Shown: in pieces, positions 50,598-59,586 of the stretch
Numbering within the stretch: position 1 is the first letter of the stretch
How the letters are laid out: the number at the start of each line of letters is the position of its first letter
NCBI RefSeq assembly: GCF_012395185.1
Contig: NZ_JAAZTU010000028.1
Coordinates: forward strand, 1-59,586
Origin: Vibrio aestuarianus
GTDB lineage: Bacteria; Pseudomonadota; Gammaproteobacteria; Enterobacterales; Vibrionaceae
DNA length: 59,586 nucleotides
Reading direction: 5' to 3'
Notes under the pieces: model-generated
Told to the model about the DNA's origin: nothing
The model's database searches: none
The model's input: the letters and a program-made list of their open reading frames with translations, nothing else
Translations under genes and position numbers: made by a program

Positions 50598-52091
50598 TTA
50601 GCTATTTTTGATAGCTAGCGGCCAACCAATATCGGTTTGACGGTTAGCCTCTATCTCTAATTCTGCTGCCGTAAGAGGGTTGTCTTTTAACCAGCTTGCT
50701 TGCAAAGTGAGTGTGAGTTGATCACCTTGCGCATGGAGTGTGAAGGTCGGTTCTAACTGACTGTTTCGACGATGACTAAGCAATACGGCAAGGCGCAGTA
50801 AGCGCAAAACTCGCTTACCACTATTGGCAGAAATTGCGTGTTGTTCTGGTAATGAATAAAGCTGTTCACGATAACGGCGCACCACTTCAGCTAAAAAGTG
50901 TTTTTGTGCACGCGTATAGCCGGGTAAATCGAGGTTTTGTAGTAGGTAGGCGCTGTGTTCGCCCCCTTTTTTGAAATCGATCGCTAAGCCGATTTCATGT
51001 AATTGTGCCGCCGTTGATAGCAGCATTTCCGCTTGTGGTTCCGCAACCCAATCTTCACCCCCACATTGTTGCAGTAGTGATAACGTCAGTTGAGAAACTT
51101 GCTGGGCGTATTCAGTATCAATTTGATAGCGAGCTTGCACACTGTTAATTGTACGAGCTCGAATATCGTCTTGGCGTAATTCATCGACCATCTCATAAAC
51201 TAAGCCTTCGCGTAGTGCGCCTCCGGCTAAAGTCATCGACTCAATGTTGAGTAATTCGAAGATAGCAATCAAAATGGAAAGACCACTTGGGAAAACTAAC
51301 GCTCTCTCTAAGGTCAAGCCTTCGATCTCTAGCTCTTCTAAATGGTCGGCCAGCATTGCTTGTTTTTGCAAGCGTTTGAGCTTGGCATGAGTGATCACTT
51401 CATCCATACCTTGCGCTAACATAATTTCTTGTAGTGCTTGTACTGTGCCGCTGGCACCGACACAAACATCCCATCCTAACTGAGAGTATTGCTCAAGAAT
51501 CGGTTCTAGGGTTTGCTTGGCAGCTTCAATCGCTTGATTGAAATTGGTGACGTTGAGTTGTCGGTCTTTAAAATGACGTTCAAGCCAAGTTACACAACCC
51601 ATTTTTAAACTGGTTAGGGCTTTGGCTTCAAAACCTTCACCAATAATGAGTTCGGTACTGGCACCACCAATATCGACCACTAAGCGGCGGCCTAAGCCAC
51701 CAGAAGTATGAGCCACCCCTTTGTAGATGGTGGCAGCTTCTTCTTCACCGGAAATAACGTTAATTTGATGGCCCAATATGTTATTGGCTCTAGCTAAGAA
51801 CAAATCAACGTTAGTCGCGGTGCGCAGTGTGGCTGTGCCAACAATACGGATATTACTGGCGGGTATGTCTTGTAGTCGTTCCGCAAATAAGCTTAAGCAG
51901 TCCCATCCCCTTTGCATGGCTTCATGGCTGAGTTGGTTGTTATCATCTAACCCAGCAGCTAAGCGAACTTTACGCTTTATTTTGGCCATGGTCTGCACAC
52001 TGCCATTGATATGACGCACAATGAGCATATGGAAACTGTTCGACCCAAGGTCGATGGCAGCATAGAGTGGAGAGGAGGCGGCTTTACTCAT
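50598..52091 (-). CDS. gppA: pppGpp 5'-phosphohydrolase GppA (Ppx/GppA family)
   Basis: 497 residues of the actin-like Ppx/GppA family: N-terminal phosphate loop [21 protein letters not shown], an ISGEEEA segment and a C-terminal HD-like helical domain. GppA converts pppGpp to ppGpp. The length and its place directly behind rhlB favour GppA over Ppx. The frame extends 69 codons further, into rhlB; ATG 52091, eight bases after the rhlB stop, gives the family N-terminus. Confidence 0.93.
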   Translation of the reverse strand: MSKAASSPLYAAIDLGSNSFHMLIVRHINGSVQTMAKIKRKVRLAAGLDDNNQLSHEAMQRGWDCLSLFAERLQDIPASNIRIVGTATLRTATNVDLFLARANNILGHQINVISGEEEAATIYKGVAHTSGGLGRRLVVDIGGASTELIIGEGFEAKALTSLKMGCVTWLERHFKDRQLNVTNFNQAIEAAKQTLEPILEQYSQLGWDVCVGASGTVQALQEIMLAQGMDEVITHAKLKRLQKQAMLADHLEELEIEGLTLERALVFPSGLSILIAIFELLNIESMTLAGGALREGLVYEMVDELRQDDIRARTINSVQARYQIDTEYAQQVSQLTLSLLQQCGGEDWVAEPQAEMLLSTAAQLHEIGLAIDFKKGGEHSAYLLQNLDLPGYTRAQKHFLAEVVRRYREQLYSLPEQHAISANSGKRVLRLLRLAVLLSHRRNSQLEPTFTLHAQGDQLTLTLQASWLKDNPLTAAELEIEANRQTDIGWPLAIKNS

Positions 52092-52098
52092 AAATGAA

Positions 52099-53409
52099 TT
52101 AAGAACTCTTATTCTGATGCGGTTGACGTGGTCGACGGTTTTGTGGCTTGCGGTTATTGCCAGAACGAGGACCGTTATTATTGGTACGACGTTGTTGCGG
52201 GTTGCGACTACGCATACGTATTGGTGCTGGAAGGTCTTCAATGAGAGCCGAAGCATCGTAATCGGATACAGGAATTGCGTGTCCGGTGTACTCTTCAATT
52301 GCCGTTAAGTTAATGGCATATTCTTCACATGCAAAACTGATGGAATGACCACTTGCACCTGCACGGCCAGTACGGCCAATACGGTGAACGTAATCTTCGC
52401 AATCGTCGGGTAAGTCATAGTTAAATACGTGAGTTACTTGTGGGATATGCAAACCACGAGCAGCGACATCTGTTGCGACAAGAATATCAACTTCACCAGT
52501 TGTGAATTGCTCAAGGATTTTTTCACGTTTTTTCTGTGGAACATCACCCGTTAGCAAACCGACACGGTGACCATCTGCAGCTAAGTGTCCCCAGATTGAA
52601 TCACAACGGTATTTAGTATTAGCAAAAATAATGGCACGCTCTGGCCAATCTTCTTCGATAATGGTCTGTAATAATGCCATCTTGTGTTCATTAGAAGGGT
52701 AGAAAAGCTCTTCTTGAATACGATGACCAGTTTTTTGCTCAGGTTCTACTACCACGTGCTCAGGGTTGTTCATGTGTTCAAAAGCTAACTCTTGCACACG
52801 ATATGACAAGGTTGCTGAGAACAGCATGTTCAAACGATCTTTTGGTTCTGGCATACGGCGGAATAAGAAACGAATGTCTTTAATAAAGCCAAGGTCGAAC
52901 ATGCGATCAGCTTCATCAAGTACAACAGCTTGAATGTTGTTTAAGTTAAATACGTGCTGTTTGTAGAAATCAATGATACGGCCAGTGGTACCGATCAATA
53001 CATCCACACCACCTTGTAACTTGGCTAGCTGTTTATCATAGCTTTCACCGCCATACGCTAACGCGGCTTTAATGCCGGTGCTAGCAATCAGTGGTTCGGC
53101 ATCATTGAAAATCTGGATCGCTAGCTCACGCGTAGGAGCCATGATAATGGCACGAGGCTGAGTCGGTTTACGTCCTTCATGTTCAGGGGTTGTAAGCAAA
53201 TGGTTAAAAGTAGCAGTAAGAAACGCAAGCGTTTTACCAGTCCCTGTTTGGGCCTGGCCTGCAATGTCTTGGCCGGTGAGCAGTACCGGCAACGCCAAGG
53301 CTTGGATCGGGGTACAATAATCGAACCCTTTTTTCTCCAATCCTTCAACAACTTGGGGGTTTAATCCCAAATCGGCGAACTTTTGCTCTGTGATATGCGT
53401 CTTTTTCAT
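52099..53409 (-). CDS. rhlB: ATP-dependent RNA helicase RhlB
   Basis: 436-residue DEAD-box helicase: Q motif, Walker [22 protein letters not shown] and HRIGRTGR are all present, followed by a basic R/N/Q-rich tail that binds RNA. RhlB is a component of the RNA degradosome in E. coli. It is divergent from trxA and followed by gppA, exactly as in E. coli. Confidence 0.96.
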   Translation of the reverse strand: MKKTHITEQKFADLGLNPQVVEGLEKKGFDYCTPIQALALPVLLTGQDIAGQAQTGTGKTLAFLTATFNHLLTTPEHEGRKPTQPRAIIMAPTRELAIQIFNDAEPLIASTGIKAALAYGGESYDKQLAKLQGGVDVLIGTTGRIIDFYKQHVFNLNNIQAVVLDEADRMFDLGFIKDIRFLFRRMPEPKDRLNMLFSATLSYRVQELAFEHMNNPEHVVVEPEQKTGHRIQEELFYPSNEHKMALLQTIIEEDWPERAIIFANTKYRCDSIWGHLAADGHRVGLLTGDVPQKKREKILEQFTTGEVDILVATDVAARGLHIPQVTHVFNYDLPDDCEDYVHRIGRTGRAGASGHSISFACEEYAINLTAIEEYTGHAIPVSDYDASALIEDLPAPIRMRSRNPQQRRTNNNGPRSGNNRKPQNRRPRQPHQNKSS

Positions 53410-53520
53410 TGCTATAGAATATCAGCTTAAGCTTGCAATACGAAAGTAAATACATTCCAATAGAGCATCTATTTACTGGTTAGCTTACAACCAGTTCAGA
53501 AAAACACATTGGAGTGGAAG

Positions 53521-53847
53521 ATGAGCGATAAGATTTTGCAGCTTACGGATGAAGGTTTTGAGAACGATGTAATCAAAGCTGCAGGCCCAGTTCTTGTTGA
53601 TTTTTGGGCAGAATGGTGTGGTCCTTGTAAGATGATTGCCCCAATTCTGGATGAAATTGCAGAAGAGTACGAAGGCAAACTGACTATCGGTAAATTAAAT
53701 ATCGACCACAACGCAGGTACTCCACCTAAGTTTGGTATTCGTGGCATCCCAACGCTATTACTGTTTAAAAACGGTAGTGTTGCAGCAACGAAAGTAGGCG
53801 CGCTATCAAAAACTCAATTAAAAGAGTTTTTGGACGCTAACCTATAA
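53521..53847 (+). CDS. trxA: Thioredoxin 1
   Basis: The 108-residue cytoplasmic disulfide reductase has active site WCGPC (C33, C36), the cis-proline IPTLLLF segment and a C-terminal KTQLKEFLD helix. It supplies electrons to ribonucleotide reductase, PAPS reductase and others. ATG 53521 is chosen over the upstream in-frame TTG (53509) because SD GGAG lies just before it. Confidence 0.98.
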   Translation: MSDKILQLTDEGFENDVIKAAGPVLVDFWAEWCGPCKMIAPILDEIAEEYEGKLTIGKLNIDHNAGTPPKFGIRGIPTLLLFKNGSVAATKVGALSKTQLKEFLDANL

Positions 53848-53860
53848 CTGGTATCATAAG

Positions 53861-53893
53861 GCCGTACATTTTTGATGTACGGCTTTGTTTTTT
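53861..53893 (+). terminator. Terminator of trxA
   Basis: GCCGTACAT (53861-53869) pairs with ATGTACGGC (53875-53883), loop TTTTG, followed by TTTGTTTTTT. Confidence 0.92.
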
Positions 53894-54044
53894 GAAATTA
53901 AACAAACTCTAGACTAGGCTAATATTTAGTGCTAGTTTATCGCACGTTAATTAGATAAGTGTTCACTTCTTGGTCGATCCTGAGACCAAAATCCATCTTA
54001 ACTAGAAAATAGATCCTATTTTGACTAAACAAGTATCCACCACA

Positions 54045-55304
54045 ATGAATCTAACAGAATTGAAGAACAGACCAGTGTCTGATCTTGTGAAACTTGGTGA
54101 GAGCCTAGGCCTCGAAAACCTAGCGCGTCTAAGAAAACAAGACATTATCTTCTCCATCCTAAAAGCGCACGCAAAAAGTGGTGAAGACATATTTGGCGAC
54201 GGGGTCTTGGAAATTCTTCAAGACGGTTTTGGTTTTCTTCGCAGTGCCGACAGCTCATACCTAGCTGGTCCTGACGATATCTACGTATCACCAAGCCAAA
54301 TTCGTCGTTTCAACTTACGCACTGGTGACTCAGTAGCGGGTAAAATTCGTCCACCCAAAGAAGGTGAGCGTTACTTTGCTTTGCTGAAAGTTAACACGGT
54401 TAACCGTGATAAGCCTGATAACGCACGTAACAAAATCTTATTCGAGAACTTAACACCTCTTCACGCTAACGAGCGTATGATCATGGAGCGTGGTAATGGT
54501 TCGACAGAAGATATTACCGCACGTGTTCTCGATCTTGCTTCACCTATCGGTAAAGGCCAGCGTGGTTTGATTGTTGCTCCGCCAAAAGCGGGTAAAACCA
54601 TGTTGTTACAGAACATTGCACAAAGTATTGCTAACAACCACCCAGAATGTGAGTTGATGGTACTGCTTATCGATGAACGCCCTGAAGAAGTTACTGAAAT
54701 GCAACGTTTGGTAAAAGGTGAAGTGATTGCATCGACGTTTGATGAACCTGCTTCCCGCCACGTTCAAGTTGCTGAAATGGTAATTGAAAAAGCGAAGCGT
54801 CTGGTTGAGCATAAGAAAGACGTTGTTATCTTGCTTGACTCAATTACTCGCTTAGCTCGTGCTTACAACACCGTTGTTCCTTCATCTGGTAAGGTACTGA
54901 CTGGTGGTGTCGACGCTAACGCATTGCATCGTCCTAAACGTTTCTTCGGTGCCGCTCGTAATGTCGAAGAGGGTGGTAGTTTAACCATTATCGCGACTGC
55001 GCTTGTGGATACAGGCTCTAAAATGGATGAAGTTATCTACGAAGAGTTCAAAGGTACAGGTAACATGGAACTGCACCTTAACCGTAAGATTGCAGAAAAA
55101 CGTGTCTTCCCAGCGATTGATTTCAACCGCAGTGGTACTCGTCGTGAAGAGTTGTTAACTAAGACCGATGAACTGCAAAAAATGTGGATTCTACGTAAGA
55201 TCGTTCATCCTATGGGTGAGTCGGATGCGATGGAATTCCTTATTGATAAGCTTGCGATGACGAAAACTAACGATGAGTTTTTTGATGCAATGCGTCGTCA
55301 ATAA
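54045..55304 (+). CDS. rho: Transcription termination factor Rho
   Basis: 419 residues, the same length as E. coli Rho: N-terminal RNA-binding domain with RNP-like GFGFLRS, Walker A APPKAGKT (178-185), Walker B VILLDS and the Q/R-loop region. It is a hexameric RNA-dependent ATPase that ends transcription. ATG 54045 (MNLTELKN) matches the family start. The 150-base leader holds a hairpin at 53970-53989 that could serve autoregulation (inference). Confidence 0.98.
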   Translation: MNLTELKNRPVSDLVKLGESLGLENLARLRKQDIIFSILKAHAKSGEDIFGDGVLEILQDGFGFLRSADSSYLAGPDDIYVSPSQIRRFNLRTGDSVAGKIRPPKEGERYFALLKVNTVNRDKPDNARNKILFENLTPLHANERMIMERGNGSTEDITARVLDLASPIGKGQRGLIVAPPKAGKTMLLQNIAQSIANNHPECELMVLLIDERPEEVTEMQRLVKGEVIASTFDEPASRHVQVAEMVIEKAKRLVEHKKDVVILLDSITRLARAYNTVVPSSGKVLTGGVDANALHRPKRFFGAARNVEEGGSLTIIATALVDTGSKMDEVIYEEFKGTGNMELHLNRKIAEKRVFPAIDFNRSGTRREELLTKTDELQKMWILRKIVHPMGESDAMEFLIDKLAMTKTNDEFFDAMRRQ

Positions 55305-55327
55305 CGACAGCTAAGTTATACTTTGCG

Positions 55328-55354
55328 AACGCCACCTACTTAGGTGGCGTTTTT
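55328..55354 (+). terminator. Terminator of rho
   Basis: AACGCCACCTA (55328-55338) pairs with TAGGTGGCGTT (55341-55351), followed by further T. Confidence 0.92.
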
Positions 55355-55411
55355 ATTTGCATTATCCTCAGTAACCTTTCACAATGGATGAAATGTTACA
55401 AGGAGGTTAAC

Positions 55412-56407
55412 ATGCAACAAGGAATGTTGTCGTCACTTCTCCTTTCGGTTGTTTTGTTGCAGGCGACGCCCACAGCGTTGGCAATTGAAATGCCGTCAGC
55501 TAATGCCCAACAATGGCTACAAGAAGAATCAATTCGCAATAAAACCGCGGAATTACTGCAGTATGCGATGCTTGATGAAGTTGATTCTCTGAATTTTGCG
55601 TTACAGCGATTAGCATTACCGCAGCAAGAAGCTGTGCGTTTTCTTTTGTTGCAGAAAATAGAGCAGTTGAATCTCACTTTAACGCCGAAAATGCTTATCT
55701 TTGTCGAATCTCAACAAGCAATAGTACCGACTTATCAAGTAGTGGAAAAAGAAGAGGGGTATGAATTTTCAACGCCTGCTTTTAATTCTCCCTCTATAGC
55801 AAACCGCCTAATTAAAAAGCAGCAGCAAGAGCAAACCATTCTCGATTTTTTGATCAAGGTAGAGCAGAAAGATTTGATATTAAAAACCTGGCTATCTGGT
55901 AGTGCCAATCAGGTGCGTATACGAGAAGCGTTATTGATCCGTGAATTAGACCGTTTATCAACGGAAGCGCTTTTGTATCTTGCTGCTCAATTGACCTCTG
56001 AATCGGTGACAAGTTGGTTGCCATCTTCCCAAGTGATGGTGCGTTTAGCTCAAGTGAGCGAAAATCCAGACATATATAAGTTGCTCTGGCTAATGCGGGC
56101 TGATTTCCATCTTGAACAAGAATTGGTTCGTCTAGCTAGTGTTGGCAACGAGTTTGCCATCAGTCAGATAATACTAGCCAGTGAAAACCCAAGCTTAAAA
56201 ATACAAGCAATTGATGAGTTAGTGCGAATAGAGCCGATGCCACCGTTAGTTCGTGAGTTTTTGATCGCAAAAATGTCAACCAATGATGATGTATCTCTTG
56301 TAGCTAGTGCATTGGTTGAACAAGGGCAGTCAAATTGGCTGAAAGAATTAGTATCTAGTAATCATCGAGTAAAAAGTCATAATATTTTGCAGGTGCTCTC
56401 GCAATAA
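55412..56407 (+). CDS. Unknown exported alpha-helical protein
   Basis: About 331 residues, not recognised. The N-terminus is a clear signal peptide ([17 protein letters not shown], cleavage probably after TALA). The mature part appears almost wholly alpha-helical and leucine-rich, with segments that might form HEAT-like repeats, and has no cysteine or visible catalytic motif. A perfect SD AAGGAGG precedes ATG 55412, so the alternative ATG 55388 is unlikely. It stands between the rho terminator and ubiD; a role in the envelope is inferred from the signal only. Confidence 0.78.
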   Translation: MQQGMLSSLLLSVVLLQATPTALAIEMPSANAQQWLQEESIRNKTAELLQYAMLDEVDSLNFALQRLALPQQEAVRFLLLQKIEQLNLTLTPKMLIFVESQQAIVPTYQVVEKEEGYEFSTPAFNSPSIANRLIKKQQQEQTILDFLIKVEQKDLILKTWLSGSANQVRIREALLIRELDRLSTEALLYLAAQLTSESVTSWLPSSQVMVRLAQVSENPDIYKLLWLMRADFHLEQELVRLASVGNEFAISQIILASENPSLKIQAIDELVRIEPMPPLVREFLIAKMSTNDDVSLVASALVEQGQSNWLKELVSSNHRVKSHNILQVLSQ

Positions 56408-56484
56408 CCTCATTAAAATTGGGGATCGTCTCACGTTTGTTTTTGGTATACTGCATGCAGTTTAACCAGCCATGCAGTAGGCCT

Positions 56485-58353
56485 ATGAGTTTTAAGGATT
56501 TACGTGAGTTCATTGACCACCTAGAAAAAATCGGTCAATTGAAGCGTATAACTCACCCCATCGACCCTCATTATGAAATGACGGAGATCAGCGATCGTAT
56601 TTTACGTGCAGCTGGTCCTGCTTTGTTGTTTGAAAATCCTATCGGTTACGATTTTCCCGTACTGACCAACCTATTCGGTACGCCAGAGCGTGTGGCTATT
56701 GGTATGGGGCGTCAAGAGGTTCAAGAACTACGAGAAGTAGGTAAATTGTTGGCTTATCTCAAAGAGCCGGAGCCACCGAAAGGTTTTAAGGATGCGATTG
56801 ATAAGCTACCAGTTTTTAAACAGGTGCTTAATATGCCGACTAAACGTTTGCGTAAAGCATTTTGCCAAGAAGTGATCTGGCAGGGTGAGCAAGTTGATCT
56901 AGATAAAATTCCAGTGATGAGTTGTTGGGCTGACGATGTTGCACCGCTCCTTACTTGGGGTTTAACGGTGACCAAAGGGCCTAATAAAAAGAGACAAAAT
57001 CTCGGGATTTATCGTCAGCAGAAGCTAGGTAAAAATAAAATTATCATGCGCTGGCTTGCTCACCGAGGTGGTGCTCTGGATCTAAGAGATTGGATGGAAA
57101 CTCACCCTGGGGAAAATTTCCCAGTTTCTGTGGCCTTTGGTGCAGATCCGGCAACCATTTTAGGCGCGGTAACCCCCGTTCCCGATACACTTTCTGAATA
57201 CGCTTTTGCAGGCTTGCTCCGTGGTAGCAAAACCGAAGTCGTTAAATCAATTAGCAATGATCTAGACGTGCCTGCCAGTGCTGAAATTGTGCTGGAAGGC
57301 TACATCGATCCAAACGAATTTGCTGATGAAGGACCTTATGGTGACCACACTGGTTACTATAATGAAGTAGAAAAACATCATGTATTTACCATCACTCATA
57401 TTACGATGCGTAAAAATCCAATCTATCACAGTACTTACACGGGGCGCCCGCCGGATGAACCTGCTGTGTTAGGAGTGGCACTAAATGAGGTTTTCGTACC
57501 AATACTCCAAAAGCAATTCCCTGAAATTGTTGATTTCTATTTACCACCCGAAGGTTGTTCGTATCGAATGGCTGTGGTGACAATGAAGAAACAGTATCCT
57601 GGCCATGCGAAACGGGTCATGATGGGAGTATGGTCATTCCTACGTCAATTTATGTATACCAAATATGTGATTGTTTGCGATGAATCGGTGAATGCCCGAG
57701 ATTGGAGCTCAGTAACACAAGCGATGACAGAGCATATGGAGCCGGTCCGAGATACATTGTTCATTGAGCACACTCCGATTGATTCATTAGACTTTGCTTC
57801 TCCGGTTGTTGGTTTAGGCTCAAAGATGGGCTTCGATGCAACCATCAAATGGGATGTAGAATCGTTAAGTTCCGCTGAAGTATTAGAATTGGAAACAGCA
57901 AGTATTTGCTCTGAGCATATAGAACAGTTAAAAACACTGCATCCAGAAATTATTGATGTCTACCTGCCGTTAGCACCTCAAGATAATCGCTTTGTAACTA
58001 TCACGATGAAGAAGCAAAGCGCAGGACAATCTATAGCAGTATTACAAGGTGTTTGGTCATTTTTAGAGCGGTTCACTGATGCAAAATTTATTGTGCTGTG
58101 TGATGAAGATGTTAATGCCCGTGACTGGAATGATGTAATCTGGGCTATCACCACTCGCATGGATCCTGCGCGCGATACTATCCAGCTCAAAGCACAATCA
58201 GGCCGATGTTCTAAATTGGCTTTAGATGCAACCAATAAATTAGGAGATGAGGTTCAAAGGGAGTGGGGAACACCAATTAAAAAAGATGCGCAACTTGTCG
58301 GTAAAATTGATTCATTGTGGGATGAGTTAGGTATTTTATGGCCTACAGAGTGA
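56485..58353 (+). CDS. ubiD: 3-octaprenyl-4-hydroxybenzoate carboxy-lyase UbiD with duplicated C-terminal region
   Basis: This enzyme uses prenylated FMN and decarboxylates octaprenyl-hydroxybenzoate in ubiquinone synthesis. Residues 1 to about 460 match E. coli UbiD, with the active-site region [15 protein letters not shown] intact. At about 622 residues it is roughly 125 longer than E. coli UbiD (497 from memory). The extra length comes from a second copy of the C-terminal region: about 340-460 resembles about 481-600 (YLP, TMKKQ, GVWSFL, VNARDW, RDT, DAT). ATG 56485 (MSFKDLREF) matches the family; the frame extends to 56419. It overlaps the ferredoxin gene by 16 bases. Confidence 0.94.
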   Translation: MSFKDLREFIDHLEKIGQLKRITHPIDPHYEMTEISDRILRAAGPALLFENPIGYDFPVLTNLFGTPERVAIGMGRQEVQELREVGKLLAYLKEPEPPKGFKDAIDKLPVFKQVLNMPTKRLRKAFCQEVIWQGEQVDLDKIPVMSCWADDVAPLLTWGLTVTKGPNKKRQNLGIYRQQKLGKNKIIMRWLAHRGGALDLRDWMETHPGENFPVSVAFGADPATILGAVTPVPDTLSEYAFAGLLRGSKTEVVKSISNDLDVPASAEIVLEGYIDPNEFADEGPYGDHTGYYNEVEKHHVFTITHITMRKNPIYHSTYTGRPPDEPAVLGVALNEVFVPILQKQFPEIVDFYLPPEGCSYRMAVVTMKKQYPGHAKRVMMGVWSFLRQFMYTKYVIVCDESVNARDWSSVTQAMTEHMEPVRDTLFIEHTPIDSLDFASPVVGLGSKMGFDATIKWDVESLSSAEVLELETASICSEHIEQLKTLHPEIIDVYLPLAPQDNRFVTITMKKQSAGQSIAVLQGVWSFLERFTDAKFIVLCDEDVNARDWNDVIWAITTRMDPARDTIQLKAQSGRCSKLALDATNKLGDEVQREWGTPIKKDAQLVGKIDSLWDELGILWPTE

Positions 58354-58607
58354 TCTTGCTGCCTAAAGGCGATAGTTTCGATGTTCAAGACAGACAAACA
58401 GTATTGGAAGCTGCGCTCAATAATAACATCAGCTTTCCGAACCGCTGTCATATAGGCGCATGCGCTATGTGTATGTGCAAAAAATTAGAAGGTGAAGTGG
58501 AATACAACCTTGAACCAATGTTGACGGATAGTGAGCAACAACAAGGTTGGATATTCCCTTGCCTAGCTTTTGCAAAAAGTAATTTAGTACTTACTTTCGC
58601 TGAGTAA
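58338..58607 (+). CDS. Plant-type 2Fe-2S ferredoxin
   Basis: 89 residues with the exact plant-type cluster pattern C37-x4-C42-x2-C45-x29-C75; an additional C47 lies near. It has the fold and length of a free-standing 2Fe-2S ferredoxin or of the ferredoxin part of an oxygenase reductase. It begins 16 bases before the ubiD stop and is followed 14 bases later by fre, so all three are probably one transcript. A role passing electrons between Fre and a partner is inferred from context only. Confidence 0.9.
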   Translation: MAYRVILLPKGDSFDVQDRQTVLEAALNNNISFPNRCHIGACAMCMCKKLEGEVEYNLEPMLTDSEQQQGWIFPCLAFAKSNLVLTFAE

Positions 58608-58621
58608 GTAAGAGGAAGAAC

Positions 58622-59332
58622 ATGACCATTCAATGTAAAGTGCAGTCTATTGAACCATTAGCTTGTAATACGTATAAAATAATCCTTAACCCCGAAACAG
58701 CTTTGGCCTTCAAAGCTGGACAGTATTTGATGGTTGAAATGGGTGAAAAAGATAAACGTCCATTTTCAATTGCAAGTAGCCCTTGCCGCCATAATGGTGA
58801 GTTGGAATTGCATATTGGTGCAGCAGAGCACAATGCTTATGCATTTGAAGTTGTAGAAATGATGAAAGCGGTTTTGAATGGCAATGGGACGGTAAGTATC
58901 GATGCTCCACACGGTGAAGCATGGCTCAAAGAAAGTGAGCGACCTCTGCTTTTGATTGCAGGGGGGACAGGTTTTAGCTATGTGCGTTCAATCCTCGATC
59001 AATGTATAAGTCGAAATAAAACAACACCTATCTATTTATACTGGGGAGCCAAAGATAGCTGCCAGTTGTATGCGCAAGATGAACTAAAGGATATTGCACA
59101 GCAATTTGATAACATACATTTTGTGCCTGTTGTTGAAAACGCAGATGAAGTTTGGAACGGTAAAGTTGGTAATGTACTTCAGGCAATTAGTGAAGACTTT
59201 GAGTCTTTAGAAGACTACGATATCTATATTGCAGGTCGTTTTGAAATGGCAGGCTCGGCAAGAGAACAGTTTACTCAGTATAAACAAGCCAAAAGTGATC
59301 GAATGTTCGCTGATGCATATGCTTTTATATAA
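58622..59332 (+). CDS. fre: NAD(P)H-flavin reductase Fre
   Basis: 236 residues of the ferredoxin-NADP reductase superfamily: flavin-binding RPFSIAS near residue 45 and the NAD-binding loop [10 protein letters not shown] near residue 100. Fre reduces free FMN, FAD or riboflavin with NAD(P)H; paralogues (LuxG) feed luciferase in luminous Vibrio. SD AAGAGGAAG precedes the ATG. The ubiD-fre neighbourhood is also found in E. coli, without the ferredoxin as far as I recall. Confidence 0.95.
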   Translation: MTIQCKVQSIEPLACNTYKIILNPETALAFKAGQYLMVEMGEKDKRPFSIASSPCRHNGELELHIGAAEHNAYAFEVVEMMKAVLNGNGTVSIDAPHGEAWLKESERPLLLIAGGTGFSYVRSILDQCISRNKTTPIYLYWGAKDSCQLYAQDELKDIAQQFDNIHFVPVVENADEVWNGKVGNVLQAISEDFESLEDYDIYIAGRFEMAGSAREQFTQYKQAKSDRMFADAYAFI

Positions 59333-59357
59333 ATATTGCTATTCAATCATAACTAAG

Positions 59358-59379
59358 AGAAGGCTAAAAACCTTCTTTT
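59358..59379 (+). terminator. Probable terminator after fre
   Basis: AGAAGG (59358-59363) pairs with CCTTCT (59371-59376), loop CTAAAAA, with a TTTT tail overlapping the stem. The stem is short, so efficiency is uncertain. Confidence 0.6.
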
Positions 59380-59412
59380 GTGCACTTTCGATGTATATTT
59401 AATCAAACAACC

Positions 59413-59469
59413 TGTTTTTATCAGTTTTTATTAAAAACCGCTTGCACTCATCTTCGTTATCCCTATAAT
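59413..59469 (+). promoter_or_regulatory. rRNA-type promoter P1 with UP element
   Basis: TTGCAC (59442-59447), a 16-base spacer and TATAAT (59464-59469), followed by a GC-rich discriminator GCCGCC, typical of stringently controlled stable-RNA promoters. An A/T-rich stretch (59413-59439) upstream resembles an UP element. No coding gene follows in the window, so it probably drives an rRNA operon beyond the right edge. Confidence 0.78.
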
Positions 59470-59548
59470 GCCGCCTCACTGACACGGCACAGCCAGTAAG
59501 GGTTCAAGCCCCACTAGCCAGTCAATCAGTAGGCCAAATCGGTAAGAC

Positions 59549-59586
59549 GAAATAATTTAAAAAAGTGTTTGACACAAAAAATTATC
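59549..59586 (+). promoter_or_regulatory. Second rRNA-type promoter P2, cut by the window end
   Basis: An A/T-rich UP-like stretch (59549-59566) and perfect -35 TTGACA (59569-59574) are present. The -10 would lie at about 59591, just outside. Tandem promoters of this kind are usual before bacterial rRNA operons. Confidence 0.65.

Noticed and set aside
52092..52298. A 69-codon upstream extension of gppA.
   Set aside because: It lies within the rhlB coding sequence in another frame and gives residues unlike the family.
59498..59512. A tRNA T-arm-like motif (GGTTCAAGCCCC) downstream of the P1 promoter.
   Set aside because: No matching acceptor, D or anticodon arms can be drawn around it. It is better seen as part of the rRNA-operon leader.

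Overview
This 59.6-kb window looks like core chromosome of a Vibrio (Vibrionaceae, probably the large chromosome). The evidence is a complete type II secretion operon whose products closely resemble the V. cholerae Eps proteins as I remember them, a glnA-ntrB-ntrC block beside typA, and gene neighbourhoods (hslR-hslO, tex-greB-ompR-envZ, gmk-rpoZ-spoT-trmH-recG, rhlB/trxA-rho) typical of gammaproteobacteria. I see no insertion sequence, prophage, integron, CRISPR array or frameshifted gene. Gene density is high and intergenic gaps are short.

Layout. (1) 1-5.4 kb: a tRNA-Asp, then minus-strand genes for adenosine deaminase (add) and a Cache-HAMP-GGDEF-EAL cyclic-di-GMP protein. (2) 4.0-9.1 kb: nitrogen control, with ntrC, ntrB, a DUF4124 protein and glnA. 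glnA is read from a sigma-54 promoter preceded by NtrC boxes. (3) 9.3-20.4 kb: typA, a P-loop ATPase, a DUF2959 lipoprotein, a YihY-type membrane protein, dtd, a FabY-like GNAT-thioesterase fusion, an AsmA-like protein, pckA, and the redox and heat-stress pair hslR-hslO behind a good sigma-32 promoter. (4) 20.6-31.9 kb: the twelve-gene gspC-N (epsC-N) operon with many overlapping genes. (5) 32-41.7 kb: nudE-cysQ, nfuA, comF/gntX, bioH, a small unknown gene, tex, greB and ompR-envZ. (6) 41.8-50.5 kb: xanP behind a perfect PurR palindrome, recG, trmH, spoT, rpoZ, gmk, and yhhQ behind a preQ1-type riboswitch. (7) 50.6-59.3 kb: gppA-rhlB, divergent trxA and rho, an unknown exported protein, ubiD, a ferredoxin and fre. 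The window ends in tandem rRNA-type promoters, so it probably spans the stretch between two ribosomal RNA operons.

Shared themes. Several genes handle purines or guanine-derived signals: add, xanP, gmk, spoT, gppA and the queuosine-precursor carrier yhhQ. SpoT and GppA both act on (p)ppGpp. ntrB, ntrC and glnA form one nitrogen circuit. The ubiD-ferredoxin-fre cluster combines ubiquinone synthesis with flavin and electron transfer. Most non-routine observations are regulatory: intra-operon terminators after gspG and between ompR and envZ, the preQ1 riboswitch, the PurR box, and the NtrC/sigma-54 and sigma-32 promoters. The one clear protein oddity is an internal duplication of the C-terminal part of UbiD. 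I did not find a convincing new multi-gene system.

Many start codons were moved inward from the longest reading frame using Shine-Dalgarno (SD) spacing and remembered family N-termini. Database comparisons are from memory, not from searches.
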